Shown: positions 1-39,504, counted from the first letter of the stretch. The stretch is DNA of 64,000 bases from Amoebidium appalachense (GCA_963693365.1 CAVNZM010000010.1:310001-374000), one strand, 5' to 3'. The notes: generated from the sequence alone by a model not told the origin. Translations and numbers: made by a program.

Positions 1-350
<350 letters not shown>

Positions 351-555
351 ATCCGCGTGCTAGACTACACCCTACGTATGGCACATCAAGACCAAGAACT
401 GCCCCACCCCGACCTAGCCCTTGTACTGTCCGTGTGCAAATTTCTCGATCTCATTGCGGCCCTACCCATCGAACATTTCGAGCTGTATGACTCTCCCCCC
501 CCCCCCCCCCCCCCCCCCCGGTTTTCCTCCCCCCCCCCCCCCCTTCCCCCCACAG

Positions 556-602
<47 letters not shown>

Positions 603-817
603 GGCCTGTGAGCCGAAACCCGTTCTATTGTGCAGGCATAGAGACCTCACTGATGGTAGGCCCCACCAAAATATGTTCTGTCTTCTCGTTTTGATTTTTT
701 TGTATTTTTGTTTTTTATTATTAGTATTATTTTATTTTTATTTTTTATGGGTCTCATCTTGTGGCTTTAAAATGTTTTTTTGTTAACCACCTAGGGATGA
801 CCCCCACACCGTGCCCT

Positions 818-898
<81 letters not shown>

Positions 899-1669
899 CT
901 CCACACTTCCTCCTCTTTCGGTCTGTGCGGTAGTGATATTTGTGTGCATTAGTACATGTTGCAAACACAGGTTGATACAACTTGCCCCCCCTTTTTCTGG
1001 TTCAAGTTGTTTTGAGTTTATTGTTTTGCTTTTTATTTATTTGTTTGTAGCCTGGCCTAACTCTGCTTTGCCCCAAACAGGCATCAGTGGATGTTCATTG
1101 AAGAAAAAGTCAACAAAGACCCCGAGGACACTGAAACTTCAGCGGATGGACCCCCCTCCACGTCACTCCATGCAATTCAGGGGCAGAGGGCTGTGTTCCA
1201 GAGCTATTTGCAGCAGCTTGCTGTGGCTGTGGAGGGGGGAAGGGTGATGAGAACTACACTGTCGGAGATTGTAGGTCTCTCCTTTCCCGCGGGGGGGGGG
1301 GGGGGGGGGAGAGGGGGGGGGGGAGGGGGGGAGAGGAAGGGGGGGGTCCCTTGTGCGGAAAAGCTCAGAAAAATGTCAGGGAGAGAGTATGTGTGTATGT
1401 GTGGGGGTGGGGGAGGGGGGGGGGGGTGGGGGGAGGGAGGGAGGTTAATCCCAAGAAGCCACCTATAGTGGGGTGTGTTAGCTGTAGACAACGGTTGTCA
1501 CTGTAGTGAATGAAGGCTCGACAGATCAGAAATTTTTTTCATGGTGGTGTCAATTGTCGGTGTTATATCTTTAATTTTTTAGTTTTTAATTTTTCAATCA
1601 AAGAACAACGGCAGCTCTTGTGTCTGTTAGTGCATGTTTGCTGACTTGGCTGGTGCAAAACAGGGGGAA

Positions 1670-1711
<42 letters not shown>

Positions 1712-1957
1712 CTAAGGTCTTGACAGTATCCCGTATACCACATTTCCAACCTCATGCATGCCCCTCAACCTTACCCAATAAGTAACATTCACCACGCACA
1801 GAGGGAGCACCGCATACCCCTTCTTACGTTCCGTGAGATCACCCACCTCACCCAGCTGTCTGTGTTTTTTGCCTCGATCAGCGACTACACCTACATGGGT
1901 GCACTGGCACAGGCCCTACCAGATATGGTTGCTGTGGAGTCGATCATAGACTTGGAG
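351..1957 (+). CDS. Unidentified multi-exon gene, exons only (partial)
   Basis: I do not recognise this protein. Three stretches look like real exons. The first, 351-484, follows ACACACACAG, ends at GAGCT|gtatga and encodes a Leu-rich helix-like segment containing LALVLSVCKFLDLIAALP. The second, 1088-1243 (or from 1081), encodes 52 residues starting WMFIEEKVNKDPEDTE and ends at AGG|gtgatg. The third, 1802-1957, follows CACGCACAG and includes LTFREITHLTQLSVFFASIS and YMGALAQALPDMVAVE. The last two join in phase 0. The junction after the first is unresolved: a 20-base exon at 634-653 is possible but does not keep phase, and the poly-C run at 494-518 makes the assembly there uncertain. Introns hold poly-C (494-600), T/G runs (817-898) and a G run (1668-1710). 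Neither the gene start nor its end is visible. Composition argues for a soluble, helical protein. Confidence 0.5.
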
Positions 1958-1969
1958 GTGGTGCCCTGC

Positions 1970-1975
1970 CACCCC

Positions 1976-2051
<76 letters not shown>

Positions 2052-2218
2052 GAAGAAAAAATTAAAAACACAGGCCGTGTGCGTGTACGGAACCTGAAGG
2101 AAACAGACACGCACAAAACAATACACATGAAAAGGAAGTAAATAGAGAGGGGGAGAGTGGGGAGGGAGAGAGGGAGGGAGAGAGAGGGGGGGGGGGGGGG
2201 GGGGGGGAGGGGGGAGGG

Positions 2219-2286
<68 letters not shown>

Positions 2287-2405
2287 GGGGGGGGGGGGGG
2301 GGGAGAAAGAGAGGGGGGGGGACGGAGGGAGGGAGGGAGGGGGGAGGGGGTAGGGGGGGGGGGGGGGGGGGGGGGGAGGGGGGGAGGGAGAGAGAGATAG
2401 AGCAT
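1970..2405. repeat. Compound simple-sequence block: poly-C, (CA)n, poly-G, (GA)n
   Basis: Poly-C followed by (CA)n occupies 1976-2042. A purine block of G runs and (GA)n spans about 2140-2405, with an uninterrupted (GA)n near 2221-2282. No gene is supported. The purine strand is strongly asymmetric and could form triplex or quadruplex DNA, which is inference from composition. Confidence 0.85.
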
Positions 2406-2757
2406 CATATGTCATTTTCCAAGCTGCACGATAGCCACCTGCAATTGGAAAACTCTCGAACAAACGAAGCCAAATGGATGGACAATAATCCTTTTGAATA
2501 GAGTTAGTGAAACATGATATGCGTCCACTAGGCCAGATGTGCATGCTGCTTGATTGTACTGCCTCCACATAGTTATACTCACACTCATGTCCCTATTTAT
2601 ACAATCAGCTGCATAAACCAAACAAGCATACCCATATGTAAACACACGCACTCACTCATACACATGCACACATTGGTTCTCTTTATCACTCCATTGCCAG
2701 CCTGCTCGTTTACTCACACGCTCGTGCACTCCGTCACCCACCCACCCACATGCGCGT

Positions 2758-4320
<1,563 letters not shown>

Positions 4321-4323
4321 AAC

Positions 4324-4620
4324 GGGGTTTGCTACGCTGTTTACTCGAGGCAAATAAAGAGACACCAGTCTCAAGTACTATGGGTCGGGCGGGTAATCAT
4401 ATATGTGCTTGGTATGCTACCTCAGCGTTATTATGTCACATGGTGTTACTCCGAAGTTTGGCAATTGCTTGCTCTATGAAAACCGAGTATTAAATTATAA
4501 AGAAGAAAACGAATATTAATTCATTCCATATATATGTTCCCCGTTTAATTTCTTTTTTCTTTTTCTTTTTGTTTTTTTTGGCGGGCTCTCCCTAGGCCTG
4601 GGTCACTCTGTATCAGCTGG
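4324..4620 (+). repeat. Interspersed element A, diverged copy 1
   Basis: It shares the leading block with the copies at 5294 and 61503, including GCTGTTTACTCGAGGCAAA and CCAGTCTCA. It also shares the closing block, a bulge of T/G followed by GGGCTC..CC..GGG.CACTC.GTATCAGCTGG, before running into (GT)n. The middle is substantially diverged. Orientation is nominal. It may be a SINE or the 3' untranslated part of a LINE. Confidence 0.65.
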
Positions 4621-4657
4621 TGTGTGTATTTGTGTGTGTGTGTAGTAGAGAGAGAGG

Positions 4658-4688
<31 letters not shown>

Positions 4689-4737
4689 TGTGTGTGTGTG
4701 TGTGTCACGGTGTGTGTGTGTGTGTGTGTGTGTGTCA

Positions 4738-4777
<40 letters not shown>

Positions 4778-4784
4778 TCGTGTG

Positions 4785-4882
<98 letters not shown>

Positions 4883-5025
4883 CGTGTCACGGTGGGTGGC
4901 CCAGCCATGCATATACATATATACTATATATATATATATATATATATATATCATATCATATATATATACTATAGTATATATAGTACTACATATATATATA
5001 TATCATGATACTATCATGATATATT

Positions 5026-5059
<34 letters not shown>

Positions 5060-5090
5060 TATATATATAGTATATATATATATATATATG
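4621..5090. repeat. (GT)n, (GTGC)n and (TA)n compound microsatellite
   Basis: This block runs from element A's end through (GA)n (4648-4687), (GT)n with two CAC interruptions, (GTGC)n (4783-4815) and (GT)n to about 4874. A (TA)n-rich block with small palindromes follows at 4908-5088. Alternating purine-pyrimidine sequence of this length can adopt Z-DNA or cruciform structure. There is no gene. Confidence 0.9.
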
Positions 5091-5293
5091 TGGGTGCGCG
5101 TGTGAGAGACTCAGTGTGTCACGGTGCACGTGGTTGTACAGTGGGTGGTTGGGTGGGTGCGTGTGTGACCGAGTCTGCAGCTGTGACGTGTGCGCATGTT
5201 AATTAAATCGTGCCGGGGTCATATGTGGAGCCAGCGAGTCGTTCTATGAGATGCTCTCTGTGGATAACACCCATAGACGACAGATAGGCCAGA

Positions 5294-5500
5294 GGGTTTA
5301 CGCTGTTTACTCGAGGCAAAGAGAGACCAGTCTCAGGTATGGGGGGGGTTTTGCTCGGAATATCCCCTCAGCGGTATATCATGATCACGTAAATAGATGT
5401 CGGGTGATGACTATATATCAGGGTTTACTTTCTCTACGGGACACCATAAAGACTAAGAAAAATCAATTAGTTGGGGTTCCCCGTTTTTTTTTTTTTTTTT

Positions 5501-5553
<53 letters not shown>

Positions 5554-5598
5554 CTCCCCTGGGACACTCGGTATCAGCTGGTTGTGTTTGTGTTTGTG

Positions 5599-5648
<50 letters not shown>
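5294..5648 (+). repeat. Interspersed element A, copy 2, with T/G runs and (GT)n tail
   Basis: About 290 bases from GGGTTTACGCTGTTTACTCG to the GGTATCAGCTGG block, followed by (GT)n to 5648. It is nearly identical to 61503-61770, including the internal AATATCCCCTCAGCGGTATA and ATATATCAGGGTTTACTTTC blocks. A poly-T then poly-G run (5484-5552) lies at the position where the 61503 copy has poly-T only. It sits immediately 3' (in minus-strand sense) of the LINE fragment, so it could be LINE 3' untranslated sequence. Confidence 0.85.
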
Positions 5649-5651
<3 letters not shown>

Positions 5652-5665
5652 CGCGTGTGCCCCTG

Positions 5666-6797
5666 CTAGAATTTTGTAATGATGTGTTTCTCAAGCCAAT
5701 CAATACATCTAATAAACAGGTCGTAGTTACGCGTGTGTAGTATAAAATCAAGGATGTTGTGATTTACAGGTAGGCTATCTTTCTGGGTGTCTGTTGTGAA
5801 TGTGACGTGTGTGTGTTGCGGTATTATGTGGTCTATCAAACTACATTTGGCGATACATGACCGTTTAAACTGGTGTGTGTGTGTGTTGTTTGGGCATGCA
5901 AACGATGCCACCTTATACTTATTAGATCTCCACTGTATAGCACGTGTACAGTAAAAGCGTGGTACTTGATCAAAAATACCATCAGCCAGAGAAAGACCAG
6001 TTCTACAGGAAGGTAATATGTATTTAGGTGTTATACATTTGCGAGTGCCATATTTGGCAATATGGTTAAGGCGGTCAATATATATAAAACGAGACATAAG
6101 GCTTAGTTTTTCAAGGTGTCTGCTTTCATCGGGTCTAGTGTCGTGTGGTATCTTTTTCCATTTGTTATATTGCGTGATTATCTTGTGATTGTGTACAGGT
6201 TAACAAGTAAGTGGCAGTCCAAAGTCACACACACACTTTTGCGGGGTTTATTTGTATTTGTGCCCGGGGGAAAAGGAGAGAGAGAGGGAAGGAAAGAGGG
6301 GAGAGGTGAGGAGGGGACAGGTCGGATAGAGAAGAGAGGGTGGGAGGGCAAATACTTCTTTAAGCGGCTTATGTGCTTATTGAATTTCAGCGCGAGATGG
6401 GATACTCTAGCAGCTATTGGGACCAGACCATATATCGAGAGCTTTACAGGCCCAGGTTTACAACAGTTGTTAAATAGAAAGGAGGCAACTTCTGCTTCAA
6501 GGAAATTTGCCAAGGGTTTAAGCGCTCTAGTTCTCTCTTTCTTGATCCAAGCGGCGAGAAGGGGTAAACCATATTCACATGCCGGGAAGACAAAAGTGCG
6601 AATAAATGTAAGTCTAATAGAAGGATGGAGGGGTGAGTCTTTAGAAATATTAGCCGAGAAGAAAGCTAACCGCTTACGGGCCAACTCTACCCTCTTTTCG
6701 ACCATATGGGAAAACATAACACCAACAGAATTAACCGGAACACCAAGATATTTGTATTCTGGAACTATATACGGGTTTAGATGACAATGTAAATGTG
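5666..6797 (-). mobile_element. 5'-truncated, frameshifted non-LTR retrotransposon (LINE) reverse-transcriptase C-terminus
   Basis: Read on the minus strand, the frame from about 6797 carries the block that follows the catalytic fingers/palm in non-LTR reverse transcriptases: a YKYLGVPVN motif and later RLTFIRTFVFPACEYGLPLL. This matches the usual pattern of YLGV, a helical stretch and a P..EYG motif. That frame stops at 6178. The continuing protein (FIYIDRLNHIAKYGTRK, then an F.RSCIAKCSLIDH Cys/His-like block and the C-terminus) is in another frame, open from about 6199 down to the stop at 5666. One frameshift near 6180-6200 therefore separates the two parts. The palm with the FADD box and any endonuclease are missing, so the copy is dead and 5'-truncated. 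A short perfect inverted repeat lies at its 5' edge. Class assignment rests on motif pattern only. Confidence 0.75.
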
Positions 6798-6814
6798 TGT
6801 AAATTTACATTGTC
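6783..6814. repeat. Perfect 12-bp inverted repeat at the LINE 5' edge
   Basis: GACAATGTAAAT (6783-6794) and its reverse complement (6803-6814) are separated by 8 bases. The hairpin lies where LINE-like sequence ends, which is what template snap-back or a microinversion during target-primed reverse transcription could leave. Confidence 0.7.
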
Positions 6815-6884
6815 CAGGCCCTGGGCCATCTGCACACCAAACCACAGCTTCTCCCGGTACGTCACAGGCGCACCTGGCCTCCCT

Positions 6885-7116
<232 letters not shown>

Positions 7117-7384
7117 CCATGCTGGTGCGTGTACGTGTCCTGCCACGGTCTATATGTGAGCTTCTTTTGCCTTCTCAGGTCTGACTCACGAGCAGACTCA
7201 CGAGCCTCACGACGCGAAAACAAAGATTACGTAATCACGAGCCAGGAACGTTTGCGCAAACCAATCGTGTTCATGATCGATTTTTTGCTTATACGTGCAG
7301 AGTACATAGCACGGTTACAAAGGGTCTGCTGAGCTCTTGAAAAGTACACATCCCTCTCTTGGGCAACCATTTACGATCACAGAC

Positions 7385-17713
<10,329 letters not shown>

Positions 17714-17791
17714 AATGTGCGAGTTATATGGGTTGTTGTTTTTTCCCTTCTTGAGCCTTTTGGGTTCTTGTAGTTATTGTCCTTCCTTTTT

Positions 17792-17854
<63 letters not shown>

Positions 17855-18175
17855 ACACACATTCTTTCTTCGGTTAGAAAACTGAGTGGCTAATCTATGT
17901 CTGTACATTAGTGAGAACACCAACGAATGAATGAGGTACGGATGATATCCGAGATATACAGGACAATATTCAGCAGGAAATACAGGATATTCAGACACCA
18001 GATAATTTTTTGAATTTCATGCTATGCAGTTTCAGGCTGGCAAAGCAAAGACTAAAGAAGCCTTCAGGTAGGCTCATATAAAGTTATTGCTGAAATCTTG
18101 AAATATTTCCAACACTTTGATTCCTTGTTTTTGTTTTGTTCGTTATTTTGTAGCGAAGTTGAAAGAAGGGTCAAA

Positions 18176-18209
<34 letters not shown>

Positions 18210-18349
18210 GGCTGGTGTGCATGTGTGCGTGCGTGTATGTGAAAGGAAGTGAGCGATGGATGTGAATGTGTGTGTGTGGAGGAGCTCTGGGGTGTATGCA
18301 TGTTTTGTATGTGTCTTTGTGTGTTTTAAATATGGAGGGGGGAGGGGAA

Positions 18350-18380
<31 letters not shown>

Positions 18381-19351
18381 GAATCCGGAACATAGTACGG
18401 AGTACATATACACGACGAGAAGCGTGGTGCAGGGCACATGCAAAGGCAAACATTCAAGTATGCAACATCAGCCATGCGCACAGTATGCGCCATGGCCATA
18501 AGCAGAGCCAATCCTCAGGAAGGGCCCGAGGAGGGGGGGGGGGGGGGATGATGTGCAAACAGGTTGTGCATTCTGTGTCCGTTCATAAGAACTGAAAAAA
18601 GCACTCGAATGGAGGAAATCCGTAGTTTTATTAGACATCCCATTCCATATTGCCTCGCTGGACCCAGGCCGAACAACACGAAAAGCGAAAAAAAAAATCT
18701 CAGAATTTTCAAAAAGAGCTAAATGTTTTTAGGCATATATCCATTCCATGGCAGCCCAATTTCGGTCACAACTTTGACTCGTTGCTAACCCTTAATAATA
18801 TCATCCATATGCGATCGACCCAAATACTACCAATCCATTCAAGATTTGCTTAACGGACAATGCTTGCCTATGACAATTTGCCAATCTAGCAACACCACAA
18901 AACATTCTAGTGGAGTTCGCCCTTGATGGGTTAAATCTGGGATGCAGTTTTTGCCCGTGTTTTTCTATTGTTGCCGGTCGAAAAAAAAACACTATACCGC
19001 CAATTCAAATGCTATTGCATGTCTATATATATCAATATTCAAGGTGAAGCATTCAGTAATAAATTTTGAAAAAACTAACAGCATATATGCATATGTTTGA
19101 AGGATTAATGCAACACATATATTGACCATTAACGATGCTATAATAATGACTCACCAAAATACTGTTGAGTTATGTTCTTATCCCCTCTCCCCCCCTTCCC
19201 CCCCTCCCCCCCCCCCCTCCCCCCCCCCCCCACACACACACCCACACAAACACACACCCACACACGCGCGCTTACACCAAAAAAAGAAAGACACAAAACA
19301 TTGCGTACGCATAACCCTCACATCCCAATCCCCACCCACCCACCGCCAAAC
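17714..19351. other. Convergent intergenic region between FDXR and the RasGAP gene
   Basis: It contains the 3' ends of both transcripts, a poly-C plus (CA)n run (17794-17860), two G runs (18175-18207, 18349-18378), one minus-oriented copy of the intron element (18378-18512), and about 600 bases of unique AT-rich sequence (18560-19170). The short open frames in it show no recognisable domain. Confidence 0.7.
18378..18512 (-). repeat. Copy of the sense-oriented intron element (family C), minus strand
   Basis: On the minus strand it reads GAGGATTGGCTCTGCTTATG, CGCATGGCTGATGTTGCATA, TTTGCCTTTGCATGTGCC and GTACTCCGTACTATGTTCCG, then poly-C. It aligns along its length with 47862-47985 on the plus strand with few differences. 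It lies past the RasGAP stop codon, perhaps in that gene's 3' untranslated region. Confidence 0.85.
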
Positions 19352-34746
<15,395 letters not shown>

Positions 34747-36254
34747 CTTACGGCTACTATAGTTCGACGCCGTTAATTGGTGCTATTTATCTTTTTTCCT
34801 TTATATTATTTTATTATTACCATAAGAAAGACCATAAACATCTAGCAACGGGGGTATGGTTGCATATGCATGGTCACCATGCTAATAGAGCAAATCAGAG
34901 TAACTCACAAGCCACGAACAAGTGCCTAACGTCCATGATGGCCTGCGCGTACAGTTACCCAAGCCTTTCTCTTGCCTATAACTTTATGTATTTTTAGGTA
35001 GTATAAATATTTATGAATCGTTTTCAGTCATGTGTAGTTATCGAAACTAGTTTTGAAAGAAACCCCAGGCCAACGGAAACTCGTTCGTGCAAACCGCGAA
35101 CTGCGCGCGCCGGCGCCGGCCGGCGGCTGTGAAGCGTTTCGCGTCGGGCCAATGAAAATACCTTCTAAAAAAAGAAGGTGTTGTCTCGTATTTCGTAATT
35201 TGTGTAATACTGAAATTATGAGAGGGGCTCATAAAAGCAATGGATGGGAGCCCAAACGAATTCCATGCTTGGGGCTCAAAGAAGTGGTTAATGCATTTAC
35301 CGAGAATCTGAGAACGAATGAATCAGTTGGGAAAAGGTGAAGGCTTGAGCGGTAAGCGGCGGCCCTTGTTCTCGACGCTCAGGAAAGAAGGGAATGTTTT
35401 TGGGTTTATATAATAGGCAGAGAATATAGTTATAAGTATATATATAATATGTTTTTTTTGAATGGCACACGTTCAATCTTCTAATATGTGGTGGAAAAGC
35501 TGGCCGCGCTCCGTGCTCATTTGCCCCATCACCCGGCGGTGCGCGCTGCACCAATTACGACAAGTGCGTTATGCACTGCTCCAGACTGCCAGATGTCGCG
35601 CACGGCGGGGCGTTTCTCAGGCTGTGACACCGACGGTCACACATCTGGCCGAATAGTATAGGGAGAGAATTCCGGATCCAATCAAATGGCTCGAATCCTT
35701 CGAGAGGGAATTCTGGATCCAATCAGCTTATATAACTTTAAATAATCCGATTCCCGCCAGCGTCCAATCAATCGATCAGTCTCCGTGAGACGGCTCTATC
35801 TGATTCGTTTAAATTAGAGCATGGTAATAACTTTTACCTTCAAGTCGGATGCAATTACATTTAGAAAGAAAGAACCAAGCATTCAATAACCGAATTTTTA
35901 TCATTTTTTAAACCACCAAAAACTCTTCATATAATTTGTTGTTTATATTTAGCTGCTTTTGTGCAAGAAATACAAACTATATTACATACACAGATGCCAC
36001 TTATACACCCTAGAACTTTGCGTTGAAATCAATTTTTGTTGCCCTCCTCGCTTCTAACGGCTTGATCGGATTGACCAAAATGGAAAAAGATCGGAATGCA
36101 GTGTTGCCAGGTCTGAGCGTTATCACTATTTTGCCCTGTGCCGTACGTACACAGTACTCGAGCTCACGGAGTGCCGCATGCAACTGTGTGCACACGTGTG
36201 CCACCTGCGCATACACATATGAAGGGGGGAAGGGGCGGGGTGGGCCACTGGCGA

Positions 36255-36286
<32 letters not shown>

Positions 36287-37691
36287 TCATATGGCATGGG
36301 GGGGGGGGGCTTGTGTGTGCGTGGTATACATGCATGTACATGTACACATGTACAGAATGCGTATGCGCATGCGCATGGCATGTGTACACGCGCTTCAAGT
36401 TGTGCACGTAGATTTATTAGACGTGAATCATTGTACGTGCAGGCTATGCATGCACATGCTTGAATTGTTTGTAGGTGTGCACGCCTTTTTTAATTTTCAT
36501 AGTTATATAGACATGCATAAATGCACATGGACTGTACATGCACATGCACATGTACATGTACATGTACATGTGCTGACAAGTACATACGTACATGCATATG
36601 CACGTGCACGTGGTGTGTGTGTGCACGTGTAATGCACCTTTGTACATGTGAATATACATATGCATGCACTGTGCATGCCGTGACGGTTGTGCGTATATGT
36701 GTGCGTGTGTGTGTGTGTGCACGTGTACATGCGTGTGTGTCAATCGGATCTAGATCTTTCCCCTCCCATGGTCCAATCGATTGCTTTTTCTTTGAATGTG
36801 GTGCAGTTTTAGCCAATTATAATTGATTGAAGCGCATTCAATTGGTCCCCCAAACCATCTTCATGGGCATTGTCATACTTTCGTTGACCACTCCTTACTC
36901 TTTCATAATCATGTGTTTGTCAACAGTTTGTGTAACATAACACTAAAATCGTAAATCAATAGGTCATTTCAATATCTCTTTATATTTCTTTCTAAGCTGA
37001 TAAGTAGGAGATATTAAGCAGGGGAAAACATTCCTTCCTCTCGCATTTCACAATCACCCCCACTTAGGTATTCTTTGGAGATCAAGCCGCTAATAATCCA
37101 ATCTGGGGGAAATATCTTGAACCTCCGTGATTGGTGGATCTAGCTCCATAATGTAAAGTTACACATTTCATTGGCTCAAAATCTTCTTTGATTTTCCCTT
37201 GCTACCATATATGGTAACTACCCTGATTCAACTCGGTGTCAGAAAACCAGCGATCGGCGCTTCTTTCAGACACATCCGTTTTGCATTGTGAAAGAAGAAA
37301 ACGAAAAACGAAACGAAGCGAAGCGAGTTAGAGACAAAGAGGAACGTTAGAGACAAAAAGGAACTTTTAAGACGTACGGTGTGTGTTAGAAAGTGAAAAT
37401 TAAAAGCAATTTAGAGTATTTGGCGGTGTATCTATCTTTTGTACGGCAGCAGAGGTGCACCGCACCTACTTGATCTGCATGACGGACGGTTCGGCAGTGA
37501 CTCGTTTTTCCATCCATCACGTCAAAGTTAGTTTGCTCTAACAATTCAGTTCGCAGCGTAACTGTACAGAAATACTCAGGGAAACATGATAAATAGGTCC
37601 TGTCTTAATTATTGAGAATTTGACGGAGACTACACGCAACTTTTTCGTCCGGCTCTCAGCTCCGTTCTCTTTTCGTTATTCTTTGTCAGCC
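34747..37691. promoter_or_regulatory. Divergent intergenic region (RasGAP left, PFL activase right); promoters expected
   Basis: About 2.9 kb that must contain both promoters. A short GC-rich, CpG-rich core lies at 35096-35135 (GCGCGCCGGCGCCGGCCGGC). Two direct repeats of a GAATTC.GGATCCAATCA unit occur at 35669-35686 and 35708-35725, each containing a CCAAT core, and a further CCAATCA lies at 35764. Bases 36460-36740 are rich in ACATGT/GTGCAC palindromes. A leader-like A/G-rich stretch (37285-37380) precedes the PFL activase. No long frame is convincing. Promoter status is inference from position. Confidence 0.5.
35660..35727. promoter_or_regulatory. Direct repeats containing CCAAT motifs
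   Basis: AGGGAGAGAATTCCGGATCC and GAGGGAATTCTGGATCC, each followed by AATCA, are spaced 39 bases apart. CCAAT boxes are common NF-Y sites in eukaryotic promoters; whether they act here is inferred. Confidence 0.35.
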
Positions 37692-38790
37692 ATGTCGGGG
37701 GTTCTGGGGTTGACACGTGCAGCGTTTCCAGCTGCTTTCGCTGTTTCCAGACAGATAGCTGCGCCAGTTGTGAGTAGAGCAGTGTGGCAGGGATTAAATT
37801 CACAGAAAATACAGAAAAGATACTCGCACGAAGCCGCGGTCCCACAGGAATTGTCCGCGGAGGCACGCTCACACAGACTTCACATCAAGGATGACGACTG
37901 GACAAAGATCGAAGGAAGGGTGCACAGCATTGAGAGCTTTTCAACGATCGATGGCATTGGGATCCGTTTTATGATTTTCCTACAGGGGTGCCCGTTGAGA
38001 TGGCAAGTATTCCCTATATTTCTCCATATTTTGCCTCGGTCTTGTTCGCCTCCCCCCTTCTCCCCTCCTTCCGCCCACCCTCCCCCACGCTCCCCCCTCC
38101 CCTCTCCACTGCAGCGCCCACTTTGGTTACGAAGGTGGAGGTTTTCAGGAGCTTTGGCTCCAAAGGCTTGATATTCTTCTTTCGGCACATTGCCGCATCC
38201 TCACCCCTGTCATTCCTTACTGAGCTGTGCGCTTTTTACTCCCTGCTTGCATATTTGCAGAAATCTTGTCTCGGGTTAAGACTGGTTACCCGCCCCCTCC
38301 AAATTGTGTGTTGTCTGACTTGGATTTCCTTGCGCGATGTCAGTGTTTTAATTCTCAGATGCGAAGGATGACTTGGGTTTCCCTTCACTCCCTCTATTGT
38401 GCGTACTGTGTTGTGTGTGGGTGTGGGCAAGTTTATCCGTTGTGGTTTTATGCCTTACGGTATGCTGCTTTCTAACCCCTCCTTCTGCACCATCCCCACC
38501 ACATCCTTCTTCTTCCTTCTTCTCCGTTAGTGCTCGTAAAGTTAGTGCTCGTAAATGCTTATGTTCTCCCCCCCGTTTTCACAACCGAGATGCAGACAGG
38601 CAGCTGACAGTACCAGCCTTCTCATTACCCACTTAAAGATGGCATTGTTTGTGCTGGTTGAGTCTTCCTTTTTTTTCCATGGGTATGTATAAAGGCTGAC
38701 CATTACACCTCCTTCTTTCCCCCAAACACTCACACTGTCAAACCTCAAGCACGTACTCATAGTTGCCCTTACGGCGACAATGCGCATGCC

Positions 38791-38845
<55 letters not shown>

Positions 38846-38926
38846 GACACTGACACACACACACAACACCACCACGATCCACCCGCTCCACCCCCCCCCC
38901 CCCCCCCCCCCCCCCCGCGCGCGCGT

Positions 38927-39002
<76 letters not shown>

Positions 39003-39436
39003 CCTGTTCTGCTCAAACCCGGACACATGGGAGCAGAACAAAGGAGGGCAAATCATTTCCGCAGGCGACATGGTCGCAAAGCTGAAAAAAATGCGTGCCC
39101 TACCTTAAGGCATCCAAGGGAGGGGTTACCATATCGGGCGGTGAACCACTCCTTCAACCCGAGTTCGTTTCGACCATGTTCAAGCAAGCGAAGGAGTTAG
39201 GGTTGGGAACGGCGATTGACACGACAGGGTTGGGGAGCAAAAAGGCTCTGGACATGGTTTTGCCCTATACGGATATGGCGCTGTGGTGTGTCAAGGAGAT
39301 GACAAGGGAGAAATACCTGCAGGTATGCACGTGCTTGAACGTCTTACTGTGTGTGTCTGTGTCACGTGCTTGTGCTTTTTGTGGAGATTGCTTCTTGCTG
39401 TGTGTGCTGTAAAGTGCCATTACCCTCTGTCCCTCC

Positions 39437-39504
<68 letters not shown>

